Position numbers and translations under genes: made by a program
Assembly: GCA_014190575.1 (NCBI GenBank)
Contig: BJGQ01000002.1
Span: 1-64,000 of the forward strand
Length of the DNA: 64,000 nt
Source: Bacteroidota bacterium
GTDB lineage: Bacteria; Bacteroidota; Bacteroidia; Chitinophagales; UBA10324
Direction: 5' to 3'
Notes under the pieces: model-generated
Database searches by the model: none
Seen by the model: only the letters and a program-made list of their open reading frames with translations
What the model was told of the DNA's origin: nothing
Shown: positions 17,376-25,818 of the stretch, one piece after another
Numbering within the stretch: the first letter of the stretch is position 1
Layout: each line of letters opens with the position of its first letter

Positions 17376-18779
17376 TTAATTTGCCTTTACCTCACTAATT
17401 AATTTTTGCAATGTTGCTTTTGCATCTCCGAACAGCATTCGTGTTTTTGGTTCATAGAATAATTCATTTTCGATTCCTGCGTAGCCGGCAGCCATACCGC
17501 GTTTCATTACAATTACATTTTGTGCATTTTCAACTTCAAGAATCGGCATTCCGTAAATCGGACTCTGCGGATTTTTTTTCGCTGCTGGATTCACCACATC
17601 ATTTGCACCAATAACAATTACTGCATCAGTTGAATTGAATTCGTTATTTGCATCTTCCATTTCCAATAATTTCGGGTATGGAACATCAGCTTCAGCTAAT
17701 AATACATTCATGTGTCCCGGCATGCGGCCAGCAACAGGATGAATTGCATATTTTACTTCCACTCCTTTTTCTTCCAGTAAAGTTTCCAACTCATGACAGG
17801 CATGTTGTGCTTGCGCAACTGCTAATCCATAACCCGGAACTATCATTACCTTTTTTGAATAGCTCAACAACACCGCTGCATCAGAAACAGAAATTTCTTT
17901 GATGGTTCCCATTGCTGAATTGCCAACAGCAGCAGCTCCTGATGCACCTCCACCAAACGAACCGATTATTACATTCAGTAATGAACGGTTCATTGCTTTG
18001 CACATTAAGATAGTCAAAATTGTTCCTGCTGAACCAACTAAAATTCCTCCGGTTAACATTACCTGATTGTTGTAAATAAACCCGCCTAATGCTGCAGCTA
18101 CTCCTGTAAAAGAATTTAACAAAGAAATTACCACAGGCATATCAGCACCACCAATTGGCATTACGAAGAACACACCATAAATTAAACATCCTACTGTAAG
18201 AACTCCTAGTAGCATCATGTTAGGTTCTTGCAAAGTGGTGAGGTATGCACCTGTTCCAATCAATGCGGCCATCAGAATTAAGTTGATGATGGATTGACCG
18301 GGGATTGTTTTGTCGTTGATGTTGCCATTTAGTTTTCCGAAAGCAATCATACTTCCACTAAATGATATACTTCCGATTAATAAACCTGCAAGCACAGTTC
18401 CCATGTAACCATATTCTCCAACTGCAAAATGATGCTGGTATTCAATCACTGAAATAATTGCGGCACAAGCCCCACCCATTCCGTTGAAGAGTGAAACCAT
18501 TTGTGGCATGGCGGTCATCTTCACTTTTTTTGCACCGAGTACACCGAGTATTGTTCCAATCAACAGCGCAACAAAAATTAAAATAATATTGGAGGAAGAA
18601 AATGATTCGCCATTGTCATTTCTATAAAGAAAAATTGTTCCTGCAATGGCGATGGTCATTCCGAAAGCAGCAATTAAATTTCCACGGCGTGCAGTATCAG
18701 GATGACTTAGTCGTTTCAATCCAATAATAAAAGTGATAGAGCCTATTAAGTAAATTATCTGTAAGATTTGATTTTCCAT
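17376..18779 (-). CDS. pntB: NAD(P) transhydrogenase subunit beta
   Basis: A 467-residue PntB. The first ~270 residues are a multi-span membrane domain (dII) with many Gly/Ala-rich helices. The C-terminal ~180 residues are the NADP-binding dIII, shown by 'VPGYGLAVAQAQHACHELE', 'HPVAGRMPGHMNVLLAEA' and 'VIGANDVVNPAA'. With the two alpha subunits it couples hydride transfer from NADH to NADP+ with proton inflow, supplying NADPH. It is separated from the preceding pntA part 2 gene by a heptamer hairpin array, and from the HAD gene by 3 bp. Confidence 0.96.
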   Translation of the reverse strand: MENQILQIIYLIGSITFIIGLKRLSHPDTARRGNLIAAFGMTIAIAGTIFLYRNDNGESFSSSNIILIFVALLIGTILGVLGAKKVKMTAMPQMVSLFNGMGGACAAIISVIEYQHHFAVGEYGYMGTVLAGLLIGSISFSGSMIAFGKLNGNINDKTIPGQSIINLILMAALIGTGAYLTTLQEPNMMLLGVLTVGCLIYGVFFVMPIGGADMPVVISLLNSFTGVAAALGGFIYNNQVMLTGGILVGSAGTILTILMCKAMNRSLLNVIIGSFGGGASGAAAVGNSAMGTIKEISVSDAAVLLSYSKKVMIVPGYGLAVAQAQHACHELETLLEEKGVEVKYAIHPVAGRMPGHMNVLLAEADVPYPKLLEMEDANNEFNSTDAVIVIGANDVVNPAAKKNPQSPIYGMPILEVENAQNVIVMKRGMAAGYAGIENELFYEPKTRMLFGDAKATLQKLISEVKAN

Positions 18780-18881
18780 TTTTCTTTTAGCGGTTAGCTT
18801 TTAGCTATTAGCATTTAGGTTTTTAGAAATTATTATTTGCTGATGGCTAATAGCTAAATGCTAAAAGCTAAAAGCTCGCAT
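18780..18881. repeat. Inverted pair of TAGCNNT heptamer arrays inside the pnt operon
   Basis: The plus strand reads TAGCggt-TAGCttt-TAGCtat-TAGCatt-TAG, then a ~28 bp spacer, then the complementary ctaatAGCTAaatGCTAaaAGCTAaaAGCT. Units keep a 7-bp period. The mRNA could fold into a ~30-bp imperfect hairpin between pntA part 2 and pntB. It fills the whole intergenic space. Confidence 0.8.
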
Positions 18882-19193
18882 CTATTTTTTCTTCTTCTTA
18901 AATAATTCAAGCATTCTATCGGTCACTACAAATCCGCCGACCACATTTAATGTTCCGAGAATGACAGCGAGAAAACCGAGTGTGAGTGCAAGGTAATTAT
19001 CAGGTTCTGCTTGTCCCATTACAATGATGGCACCGATAATAACCACACCATGAATTGCATTTGCACCCGACATAAGTGGAGTATGCAATACTGATGGTAC
19101 ATGCGATATCACTTCAATGCCGAGGAAGACAGAGAGAATGAGAATGTAAATCATTCCCATGTTGCTGCTTAAAAAATTTATGAGTTGTTCCAT
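18882..19193 (-). CDS. pntA2: NAD(P) transhydrogenase subunit alpha, part 2 (membrane)
   Basis: A 103-residue protein with three hydrophobic helices ('MGMIYILILSVFLGIEVISHV', 'AIHGVVIIGAIIVMG', 'LALTLGFLAVILGTLNVVGGFVV'). 'SHVPSVLHTPLMSGANAIHGV' is the conserved loop of the alpha-subunit membrane part. It ends 'RMLELFKKKKK'. In the three-subunit form of the enzyme this piece is separate from the NAD-binding piece, as here. It ends with a TAG stop 1-10 bp from a heptamer array. Confidence 0.95.
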   Translation of the reverse strand: MEQLINFLSSNMGMIYILILSVFLGIEVISHVPSVLHTPLMSGANAIHGVVIIGAIIVMGQAEPDNYLALTLGFLAVILGTLNVVGGFVVTDRMLELFKKKKK

Positions 19194-19240
19194 TTTATTT
19201 GTTCAAGAGTTAATTATTTCAGTGGTTTATTCGGAGCATC

Positions 19241-19277
19241 AGTAAACTGCCTAGTTAATACTGCCAACAGTCAACTA
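19241..19277. repeat. Heptamer array, (T/A)CTGCCN family
   Basis: AGTAAAC-TGCCTAG-TTAATAC-TGCCAAC-AGTCAAC-TAAG in 7-bp phase. On the minus strand this is the GGCAGTN family of 60205-60237 and 61582-61630. The pntA TAG stop (19275-19277 on the minus strand) falls inside the array. Confidence 0.65.
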
Positions 19278-20393
19278 AGCTTCTTTCACTTTCGGATGAA
19301 TGATTTCTTTATTGTGGGTTATGCAACTTCCCTTCACAATATCATCTTCAAAATTCAAGTTAAGGTTTCCTTCTTTATTAATAATGAGTTTTAAAAAGTT
19401 CAACACATTCTTGCCAAACATTTTACTTGCATCAGCAGGAATGGTAGATGGCAGATAAGAGTTTCCGATTATACTTACTCCCTTGTGAATGATGGTTTCG
19501 TTGTTCTTGGTCAGTTCGCAATTGCCACCGGTTGATGCTGCTAAATCAACAATCACACTTCCGGCTTTCATGCATTCAACCGTTTGTGTGGTAATTAACA
19601 CCGGAGCTTTTCTTCCGGGAATTTGTGCGGTAGTAATGATCACATCGCTCTTCGATGCACTCTCATGAATTTTTTGTTTTTGACGGTCTAAAAATTCTTT
19701 TGATTGTTCAACTGCATATCCTCCGGCAGCCGATGAATCGGCAGCGCCTTCCACTTCAATAAATTTTGCACCCAACGATTTTACTTCTTCTTTCACTGCT
19801 GCGCGTGTATCAAAAACTTCAACAACGCCACCTAATCTTTTTGCAGTTGCTATTGCTTGCAATCCTGCAACACCAGCGCCAATGATTAAAACTTTTGCAG
19901 GAACAATACTTCCAGCTGCAGTCATAAACATTGGAAAGAACTTAGGAAGATTAGTGGCTGCAACTAATACTGCTTTATAACCGGCAGCTGTTGCTTGTGA
20001 TGAAAGAATATCCATAGCCTGTGCCCGTGTAGTGCGCGGAATCATATCCATGCTGAAACTCGTTAAATTTTTATTCAGCAGCGCCATCACAATTTCTTTA
20101 TTGAACAAAGGTTGAAACACATTTAGCAACACAGTTCCTTCCGGCATGCAGGCAATATCATCATAGCTGACTGCATTTATTCTTGTAACCAGATTGCTTG
20201 AAGAGAGCACATCTTCTTTGGTGGTGATGGATGCTCCGGCGGTCTTGTATTCATCATCATTAATCATGGCTCCGTTTCCGGCACCCGATTCCACTTTCAC
20301 CTGCACATTCATTTTAACTAACTGACCAACTATTTCGGGAAGCATGACCACTCTTCGGTCTTCCGATGGTTCGCGTAAAATTCCTATTGTCAT
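19275..20393 (-). CDS. pntA: NAD(P) transhydrogenase subunit alpha, part 1 (NAD-binding)
   Basis: A 372-residue soluble dI subunit, which binds NAD(H). 'MTIGILREPSEDRRVVMLPE' is the alanine dehydrogenase/PntA N-terminal motif. 'KVLIIGAGVAGLQAIATAKRLGG' (~168-190) is the Rossmann glycine motif, and 'VEVFDTRAAVKEEVKSLGA' supplies the ribose-binding Asp. 'DVIITTAQIPGRKAPVLIT' is the mobile-loop region. Length fits a protein that lacks the membrane part, which is encoded by the next gene. First gene of the transhydrogenase operon. Confidence 0.96.
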   Translation of the reverse strand: MTIGILREPSEDRRVVMLPEIVGQLVKMNVQVKVESGAGNGAMINDDEYKTAGASITTKEDVLSSSNLVTRINAVSYDDIACMPEGTVLLNVFQPLFNKEIVMALLNKNLTSFSMDMIPRTTRAQAMDILSSQATAAGYKAVLVAATNLPKFFPMFMTAAGSIVPAKVLIIGAGVAGLQAIATAKRLGGVVEVFDTRAAVKEEVKSLGAKFIEVEGAADSSAAGGYAVEQSKEFLDRQKQKIHESASKSDVIITTAQIPGRKAPVLITTQTVECMKAGSVIVDLAASTGGNCELTKNNETIIHKGVSIIGNSYLPSTIPADASKMFGKNVLNFLKLIINKEGNLNLNFEDDIVKGSCITHNKEIIHPKVKEA

Positions 20394-20420
20394 TTATAAC
20401 TTTTTTCTTTTAGGGCGCGC

Positions 20421-20428
20421 CAAAAGTA
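20421..20428 (-). promoter_or_regulatory. Putative -7 box TACTTTTG for the pnt operon
   Basis: On the minus strand TACTTTTG matches TAnnTTTG and lies 27 bp before the pntA start. It is half of a near-palindrome, CAAAAGT-A-ACTTTTG, which could be an operator. No -33 box is clear. Confidence 0.35.
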
Positions 20429-20561
20429 ACTTTTGAGGTTGATAATGAGAAGATGAGAAAAATTAGTTTTTTACATGGGTAGTTTGATTTGATTTTTAAC
20501 TACAAAAAGAAGAAAATGCAATAATATTTTTTTATTTAGCCAATGTTTTTACATTACGCCC

Positions 20562-21296
20562 ATGAAAACAACCAAGAAAGCACCTGTGAAGAAGGTTGCT
20601 GCTAAAAAACCCGAAGCAAAAAAAGTGGCGGTTAAAAAAGCCTTAGCAAAAAAAGAAGCAACTAAAAAGCCTGAAGCAAAAAAAACAGAGGTTAAAAAAG
20701 CAGTTATTAATAAAGTTGCTTCAAAGAAACAGGAGATAAAAAAAGTTGAAGCGAAGAAGTCGGATGTAAAAAAAGCTGAACCGAAGAAACCAGCAGTTCA
20801 AAAAGAAGAAAAGAAACCTGCTGCGCCTAAGCCGATTAAGAAAACTTTAACCAAGAAGAAGGAATATAAAGTTGCCGGCCCACCAGCAGTTCCGCTTGCC
20901 ACAAAAATATCTTCGTCAGGTAAAAAATTATATACAATGGAGTTTGTGATAAAAAGTTCTCCGGTCATTTTATATGATTTTGTAACCGCTACATCAAATA
21001 TGGCGCAATGGTTTGCTGATGAGGTTGACCGCAGTCGAGATGATTTATACACTTTCACATGGGATGGAAATTCGCAAGCAGCAATCGTGCTCGATGAAAT
21101 TGAACATGAGTTAGTACGGTATCAGTGGGTTGACGGACCCAAGGATGAATACTTTGAATTCAAAGTAACACACACTGAAATTACAGGCGACACAGTTTTA
21201 ATCATTACCGATTTCGCTCTCCCGAATGATATGAAGGACGCGCAGTTCTTATGGGACAGTCAGATAAAAAATATGATTCAGCAGTTAGGAGCGTAA
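20562..21296 (+). CDS. Histone H1-like lysine-rich tail fused to a START-like (AHSA1/SRPBCC) domain
   Basis: A 244-residue protein. Residues 1-~110 are almost only Lys, Ala, Pro, Glu and Val in 'KKPEAKK / VKKA' repeats, like bacterial histone H1 (Hc1/AlgP-type) tails. Residues ~120-244 are a START-like SRPBCC domain ('TMEFVIKSSPVILYDFVTATSNMAQWFADEV', split; 'LWDSQIKNMIQQLGA' at the end). In other Bacteroidota this domain usually occurs alone as a ~130-residue protein. The basic tail should bind nucleic acid, so the fusion may place a small-molecule or lipid-binding fold on DNA or RNA. That role is inference. A terminator follows. Confidence 0.88.
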   Translation: MKTTKKAPVKKVAAKKPEAKKVAVKKALAKKEATKKPEAKKTEVKKAVINKVASKKQEIKKVEAKKSDVKKAEPKKPAVQKEEKKPAAPKPIKKTLTKKKEYKVAGPPAVPLATKISSSGKKLYTMEFVIKSSPVILYDFVTATSNMAQWFADEVDRSRDDLYTFTWDGNSQAAIVLDEIEHELVRYQWVDGPKDEYFEFKVTHTEITGDTVLIITDFALPNDMKDAQFLWDSQIKNMIQQLGA

Positions 21297-21310
21297 AGAA
21301 AATAAAATTT

Positions 21311-21346
21311 AAAAACCACATCCTGATTAAGGATGTGGTTTTTTTT
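21311..21346. terminator. Bidirectional intrinsic terminator
   Basis: Stem aaaaaccacatcc (21311-21323) / ggatgtggttttt (21331-21343), 13 bp, with a 7-nt loop. It lies between convergent genes and overlaps the last bases before the minus-strand stop. Confidence 0.85.
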
Positions 21347-21950
21347 ATGTTGCTATTTTCTGAAAAAATAAATGTTGCTTAATAAAATAGTCCCCTGCAT
21401 TTTCAATTTTTTCCAGTGGAAGAATAGTTGCCAATTTTAAATATCCGCTTTTTTTAATCATGGTTTCAAATTCATCCGACGAAATATTTTTTATTAAAGA
21501 AAAATAATCTGAGTCTATAGAATGAATCCATCGGTCGTGGTTCAATGAAACAAATATTTCTTTATCAATCAACATTGAATAGTTGGATAAAATAACCGGA
21601 AGAAATTTTTCTAAATCCTTACCTGAAATTAATAGAAAGGTGGCGAGATAATTTCCCCACCAGAAAAAACTTCGAACGGCAAATTGATTTTCATCTTCAA
21701 ATTTTTTTGGAAAATCTAAAATCAGGTAGGGGAGACCTAGGTAATTTTCGCCCTTTGAAATTTTTGGCTCGAATGTTTTCTCTTGTTCATTAATTAAAAT
21801 ATTTTTCCAAGATTTATTCAGCATTTTATTATTTCCAATTTCGCCAAGCAGGTTTGTAATTTTTGAAATAATTTCCCGTTTGACAGAAAAAAAATTGGTG
21901 TTACCAATAGTTATTTTCTCTTCTTCTGAAAGAATTACTTTTGTTTGCAT
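21345..21950 (-). CDS. Unknown protein next to the START-like gene
   Basis: About 201 residues from the ATG at 21950 ('MQTKVILSEEEKITIG'); the ORF track start is a TTG 9 bp upstream. I do not recognise a domain. It has two Trp/aromatic-rich stretches ('AVRSFFWWGNYLATFLLISG', 'SLNHDRWIHSIDSDYFSLIK'), no signal peptide, and mixed alpha/beta character. It is convergent with the START-like gene and divergent from the LptF/G-like gene, with only 15 bp between the two likely start codons. No function is assigned. Confidence 0.75.
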   Translation of the reverse strand: MQTKVILSEEEKITIGNTNFFSVKREIISKITNLLGEIGNNKMLNKSWKNILINEQEKTFEPKISKGENYLGLPYLILDFPKKFEDENQFAVRSFFWWGNYLATFLLISGKDLEKFLPVILSNYSMLIDKEIFVSLNHDRWIHSIDSDYFSLIKNISSDEFETMIKKSGYLKLATILPLEKIENAGDYFIKQHLFFQKIAT

Positions 21951-21965
21951 CGCAAGCAATATAGA

Positions 21966-23411
21966 TTGAAAAAAATAGACAAACTCGTTCTCTCCAGTTT
22001 CATAGGTCCGTTTATCGTGACTTTTTTTATAACGCTTTTTGTATTGGTCATGCAGTTTTTATGGAAGTATGCTGATGATTTAATAGGGAAAGGGTTGGAA
22101 TGGTACCTGGTGGGAGAGTTGTTGTTTTATGCATCCAGCAGTTTTGTTCCGCTTGCATTGCCACTCGCAATTTTACTTTCTTCAATAATGACCATGGGTG
22201 GTTTGGGTGAACAATTTGAATTGACAGCGTTAAAGGCTTCAGGAATTTCGCTTGTAAGAATTGGTGCGCCATTATTTATTGTAAGTATTGTAATTGGTAT
22301 CTCATCATATCTATTCAGTAATTACATGCAACCTGCATCGTATTTGCAATTTCGCGCATTGCTCTATGATGTTAGTGAACAAAAGCCGGCATTAAATATA
22401 AAGCCTGGTGTTTTTTATAGTGGCATTGATGGATACAGTATGCGAATAGGTAAAAAATTAGCCGACAATCAAACCATTTTTGATGTAATGATTTATGACC
22501 ATACAGATGGAAAAGGGAATACAAATGTATTGATTGCAAAAAAGGGAAAGATGGTTTTAACCGACGACAAGCGGTTTATGATTCTTGAATTGTTCAACGG
22601 AAAACAATATCAAGAAATCACAGATAATCAAAAAAAAGATTTAGCACAGGAGCAGGCGAGAGTAAGTTTCGATTACTGGAAAAAAATATTTGACCTCTCT
22701 GATTTTAAAATGACACGAACTGATGTAAACTTATTTAAAGACAATTACGAAATGATGAATCAGGGGCAATTAGCAAAAGCGATTGATACTTTCGAAATTG
22801 AGAAAAAAAATAATGAAGCGCAGCTGGTTTCATTTGTTAAACCGTACTTATCATTTTTAAAACATAATCTCGATAGTGTTTTTAAAAAAAATAACAGCTT
22901 TCTTTCAGCAGTTGATTCTAGTTTGGCTTATGATAAAAAGACATTGGACGAAAAATCATCAATTATAAATTCAGCTGTAATAAGTATTCGAAATATAAAA
23001 GGATATTCTTCATTTATTTCAGGTTCACAGAATTCAAAAACCGAAATGACACTTCGTTATCAGATTGAATGGTGGAGAAAAATCACACTTGCTTTTGCCT
23101 GCTTGCTTTTGTTTTTAATTGGCGCACCTCTTGGAGCAATTATTCGCAAAGGCGGTTTGGGTTTACCATTTGTAATAGCAGTAGTGTTCTTTGTTTTCTT
23201 TTATATGGTAACGGTATCGGGCGAAAAATTTGCAAAAGAAAAAGTGACTTCAGTATTTACGGGCATGTGGTTATCATCACTTATACTTTTGCCAATTGGA
23301 ATTTTCTTAGTGCGGAAAGCAACCCATGACAGCAAGTTATTTAATCTTGATGCATGGTATGGAATTTTAAAAAAGACGGCAGCAATTTTTAATCGAAGAA
23401 AATCAAGATGA
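21966..23411 (+). CDS. LptF/LptG-family permease
   Basis: About 481 residues. The likely start is TTG at 21966 ('LKKIDKLVLSSFIGPFIVTF'), the normal N-terminus of Bacteroidota homologues; the track's TTG at 21945 adds seven residues. No ATG is available near the N-terminus. It has two N-terminal and several C-terminal membrane helices flanking a periplasmic beta-jellyroll, as in LptF/LptG. These move LPS from the inner membrane onto the Lpt bridge. 'FLWKYADDLIGKGLEW' and 'GGLGEQFELTALKASGIS' are family motifs. An ~80-residue charged helical insertion near residues 250-340 is typical of the phylum. Overlaps the PAP2 gene by ATGA. Confidence 0.9.
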   Translation: MKKIDKLVLSSFIGPFIVTFFITLFVLVMQFLWKYADDLIGKGLEWYLVGELLFYASSSFVPLALPLAILLSSIMTMGGLGEQFELTALKASGISLVRIGAPLFIVSIVIGISSYLFSNYMQPASYLQFRALLYDVSEQKPALNIKPGVFYSGIDGYSMRIGKKLADNQTIFDVMIYDHTDGKGNTNVLIAKKGKMVLTDDKRFMILELFNGKQYQEITDNQKKDLAQEQARVSFDYWKKIFDLSDFKMTRTDVNLFKDNYEMMNQGQLAKAIDTFEIEKKNNEAQLVSFVKPYLSFLKHNLDSVFKKNNSFLSAVDSSLAYDKKTLDEKSSIINSAVISIRNIKGYSSFISGSQNSKTEMTLRYQIEWWRKITLAFACLLLFLIGAPLGAIIRKGGLGLPFVIAVVFFVFFYMVTVSGEKFAKEKVTSVFTGMWLSSLILLPIGIFLVRKATHDSKLFNLDAWYGILKKTAAIFNRRKSR

Positions 23412-24070
23412 TTAAAAAAGTTGTTGATCCTGTTCGATTGTTTTTATATAGTTGGTTGTTGTGGTTGGCAGCAGGAATAATCTTATGGTTCATTTTTCCA
23501 AAAGGAGTTTTGGAATTAAAGTGGAATGAACATCATAAAATGTTCTTTGATTATTTTTTTTCAACTATTACGGATTTAGGCAATGGTGTGGCATTCGGAT
23601 TATTTGTTTTGTTGTATCTATTTATTGATCGTCGAAAGTTTTTTATTTCATTAACAGCTTCACTTATTTGTTTATTGATTACTGTTTTAATGAAACAGTA
23701 TTTTTTCAGGGGAGAAAAACGACCGCTTTCTTTTTTTGGCGATTCAGTAAATATTTATTTGCCTCAGGGAGCCACAAAATTATTATTCGGCAGTTATCCT
23801 TCGGGCCACACATTAACTGCTTTTGCCATGTTCATGCTCGCAGCTTTTTTCATGAAGAACAGAATGCTGCAATTATTCTTTTTCGTACTTGCTGCATTGG
23901 TTGGCTTGTCTCGAATTTATTTAATGGCTCATTTTAAAGAAGATGTTTGGACAGGTTCATTGTTTGGAGTGTTAATCAGCATGACTGTGCTTTGCATTTT
24001 TCAATTTTATTTTCCTTTCACAAATACAACTCCACTCATTCGCCTTCAAGGAAATGGTAAAAAGATTTGA
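23408..24070 (+). CDS. PAP2-family membrane phosphatase
   Basis: A 220-residue integral membrane protein with five to six hydrophobic spans. All three PAP2 motifs are present: 'KQYFFRGEKRP' (KX6RP, ~96-106), 'PSGHT' (~130-134) and 'SRIYLMAHFKEDVWTG' (SRX5HX3D, ~165-180). Candidate substrates are lipid A phosphates, undecaprenyl pyrophosphate or phosphatidylglycerol phosphate. Its ATG overlaps the stop of the LptF/G-like gene, and its end overlaps the next glycosyltransferase gene by 17 bp. The three form one envelope operon, so a lipid A or lipid-carrier substrate is the best guess. Confidence 0.93.
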   Translation: MIKKVVDPVRLFLYSWLLWLAAGIILWFIFPKGVLELKWNEHHKMFFDYFFSTITDLGNGVAFGLFVLLYLFIDRRKFFISLTASLICLLITVLMKQYFFRGEKRPLSFFGDSVNIYLPQGATKLLFGSYPSGHTLTAFAMFMLAAFFMKNRMLQLFFFVLAALVGLSRIYLMAHFKEDVWTGSLFGVLISMTVLCIFQFYFPFTNTTPLIRLQGNGKKI

Positions 24071-25679
24071 CCCTTCCTATTATATAATCACATTGATAGC
24101 GGTGCTTTTGTACTTGCCATTTTTGGGGCATGTGCATTTGTTTGATTGGGATGAAATAAATTTTGCAGAATGCGCACGAGAGATGATTCGCACACAAGAT
24201 TATTTACAGGTGCAAATTAATTTTTTACCTTTTTGGGAAAAGCCACCGCTCTTTATTTGGATGCAAGTGTGCAGCATGAAGATTTTTGGAGTGAATGATT
24301 TTGCAGCTCGATTTCCAAATGCGGTGGTTGGAATTGTTACACTGAATGTATTGTATTCCATTGGTAAAAAAGAATTTAATGAGCGCTTTGCATGGTGGTG
24401 GGTGTGGTGTTATGCAGGAAGTATTTTACCACAATTTTATTTCAAGTCAGGTATTATTGACCCCTGGTTCAACCTTTTTATTTTTCTTTCCATCTATAAT
24501 AATTTTAGATTCGAACAACAAAAATTAATTACTAAACCAGGGTGGAAACATGCTACACTTACTGCTTTGTTTCTTGGATTAGCAGTACTTACTAAAGGAC
24601 CAGTTGCAATAATTATATTTTCACTCTGCTGGATTTTCACGCGTAACACACGATTGGGACGAAGAAATATATTGAACATCGAATTATTATGGATGCTTTT
24701 ACTTCTAATCATTGTATCGTGTTCATGGTTTCTTTTTATCTGGGTCAAAGATGGAAGTGAACAGATCCGGCTTTTTGTTCAATATCAATGGCGCTTGCTC
24801 ACTACTGGCGAAGCAGGCCACGGTCAACCATTCTGGTATCACTGGATTATTTTATTAGTTGGATGTTTCCCGGCATCAGCACTTTTGTTCATGAGAAAGA
24901 AAGATCACGGAGGTGAACTGGAATCTCAACGCGAATTAAAAAATTATATGTGGGTTTTGTTTTTTGTAGTGCTTGTGCTTTTTTCATTGGTAAAAACAAA
25001 AATAGTTCACTACTCATCGTTGTGTTATTTCCCGCTCACATTTATTGCAGCTCGTACCCTTTATCACTTCGCATTGGATTGGAATGGAAAAAAAGTGATG
25101 AATGCTATTTGTTTAGTGATTGGATTACTTATTTCAATCATACTGATTCTTGTTCCATATTTTGGAAGCCACACGAACTTAATTTTAGATTTTATAAAAG
25201 ATGATTTTGGAAAAGCCGCCATTTATGCTTCTGTTAATTGGCAGTGGTTTACTTACCTTCCAGGTTTGATTTTGTTGTTTACCATGCTTTATTCTTTTAT
25301 TTTTATAAAGCGTATACAAAATAGATTTATCACATTGTTTGCTACAAGTATTTTAGTAGTTCAACTTGTTCAATTGATAATTGTTCCGCGCATCGAAAAA
25401 TATTCACAGAGTGCATCGATAGAATTTTATCAATCATTGAAAAATAAAGATGTGGTAGTTGATGTTTATGGATTTAAGAGTTATGCCCAATTGTTTTATT
25501 TCGATAAGCCAAAAGAACATTCACAGCTTCCACTGGATAGTTTATTGTATGGAAAAATAACATTACCTGCATACATTGTAAACCGTACCGATGTGAAGTA
25601 TGATATTACACAATATAAAGAAGTGAAAGAGATTGGTCGGAAAAACGGATTTATATTTTATGTGAGAATGCCAAAGTGA
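24054..25679 (+). CDS. ArnT/PMT-like glycosyltransferase family 39 protein
   Basis: A 541-residue polytopic membrane protein of the GT-C fold. 'FDWDEINFAECAREMI' (~27-45) holds the acidic DE motif of the first periplasmic loop, and 'LPFWEKPPLFIWMQ' is the ArnT-type 'KPPL' motif. At least ten hydrophobic segments follow, then a soluble C-terminal ~90 residues ('YSQSASIEFYQSLKNKDVVV'). Such enzymes use a polyprenyl-phosphate sugar to glycosylate lipid A or proteins. It overlaps the PAP2 gene by 17 bp and is in an operon with the LptF/G-like gene, which favours lipid A modification; that is inference. Confidence 0.9.
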   Translation: MVKRFDPSYYIITLIAVLLYLPFLGHVHLFDWDEINFAECAREMIRTQDYLQVQINFLPFWEKPPLFIWMQVCSMKIFGVNDFAARFPNAVVGIVTLNVLYSIGKKEFNERFAWWWVWCYAGSILPQFYFKSGIIDPWFNLFIFLSIYNNFRFEQQKLITKPGWKHATLTALFLGLAVLTKGPVAIIIFSLCWIFTRNTRLGRRNILNIELLWMLLLLIIVSCSWFLFIWVKDGSEQIRLFVQYQWRLLTTGEAGHGQPFWYHWIILLVGCFPASALLFMRKKDHGGELESQRELKNYMWVLFFVVLVLFSLVKTKIVHYSSLCYFPLTFIAARTLYHFALDWNGKKVMNAICLVIGLLISIILILVPYFGSHTNLILDFIKDDFGKAAIYASVNWQWFTYLPGLILLFTMLYSFIFIKRIQNRFITLFATSILVVQLVQLIIVPRIEKYSQSASIEFYQSLKNKDVVVDVYGFKSYAQLFYFDKPKEHSQLPLDSLLYGKITLPAYIVNRTDVKYDITQYKEVKEIGRKNGFIFYVRMPK

Positions 25680-25818
25680 AAAATTATTTGTCTAGCAAAA
25701 ATTTTATTTTATTAAACAAAAAAGATTTTTTTCAAAATTGTACACTGCGTTTTATTTTCATTTAAAACTTTTTTTCGTTTTCAAATTATAATTACTGCCA
25801 CTGATTAATTTTATCGCA

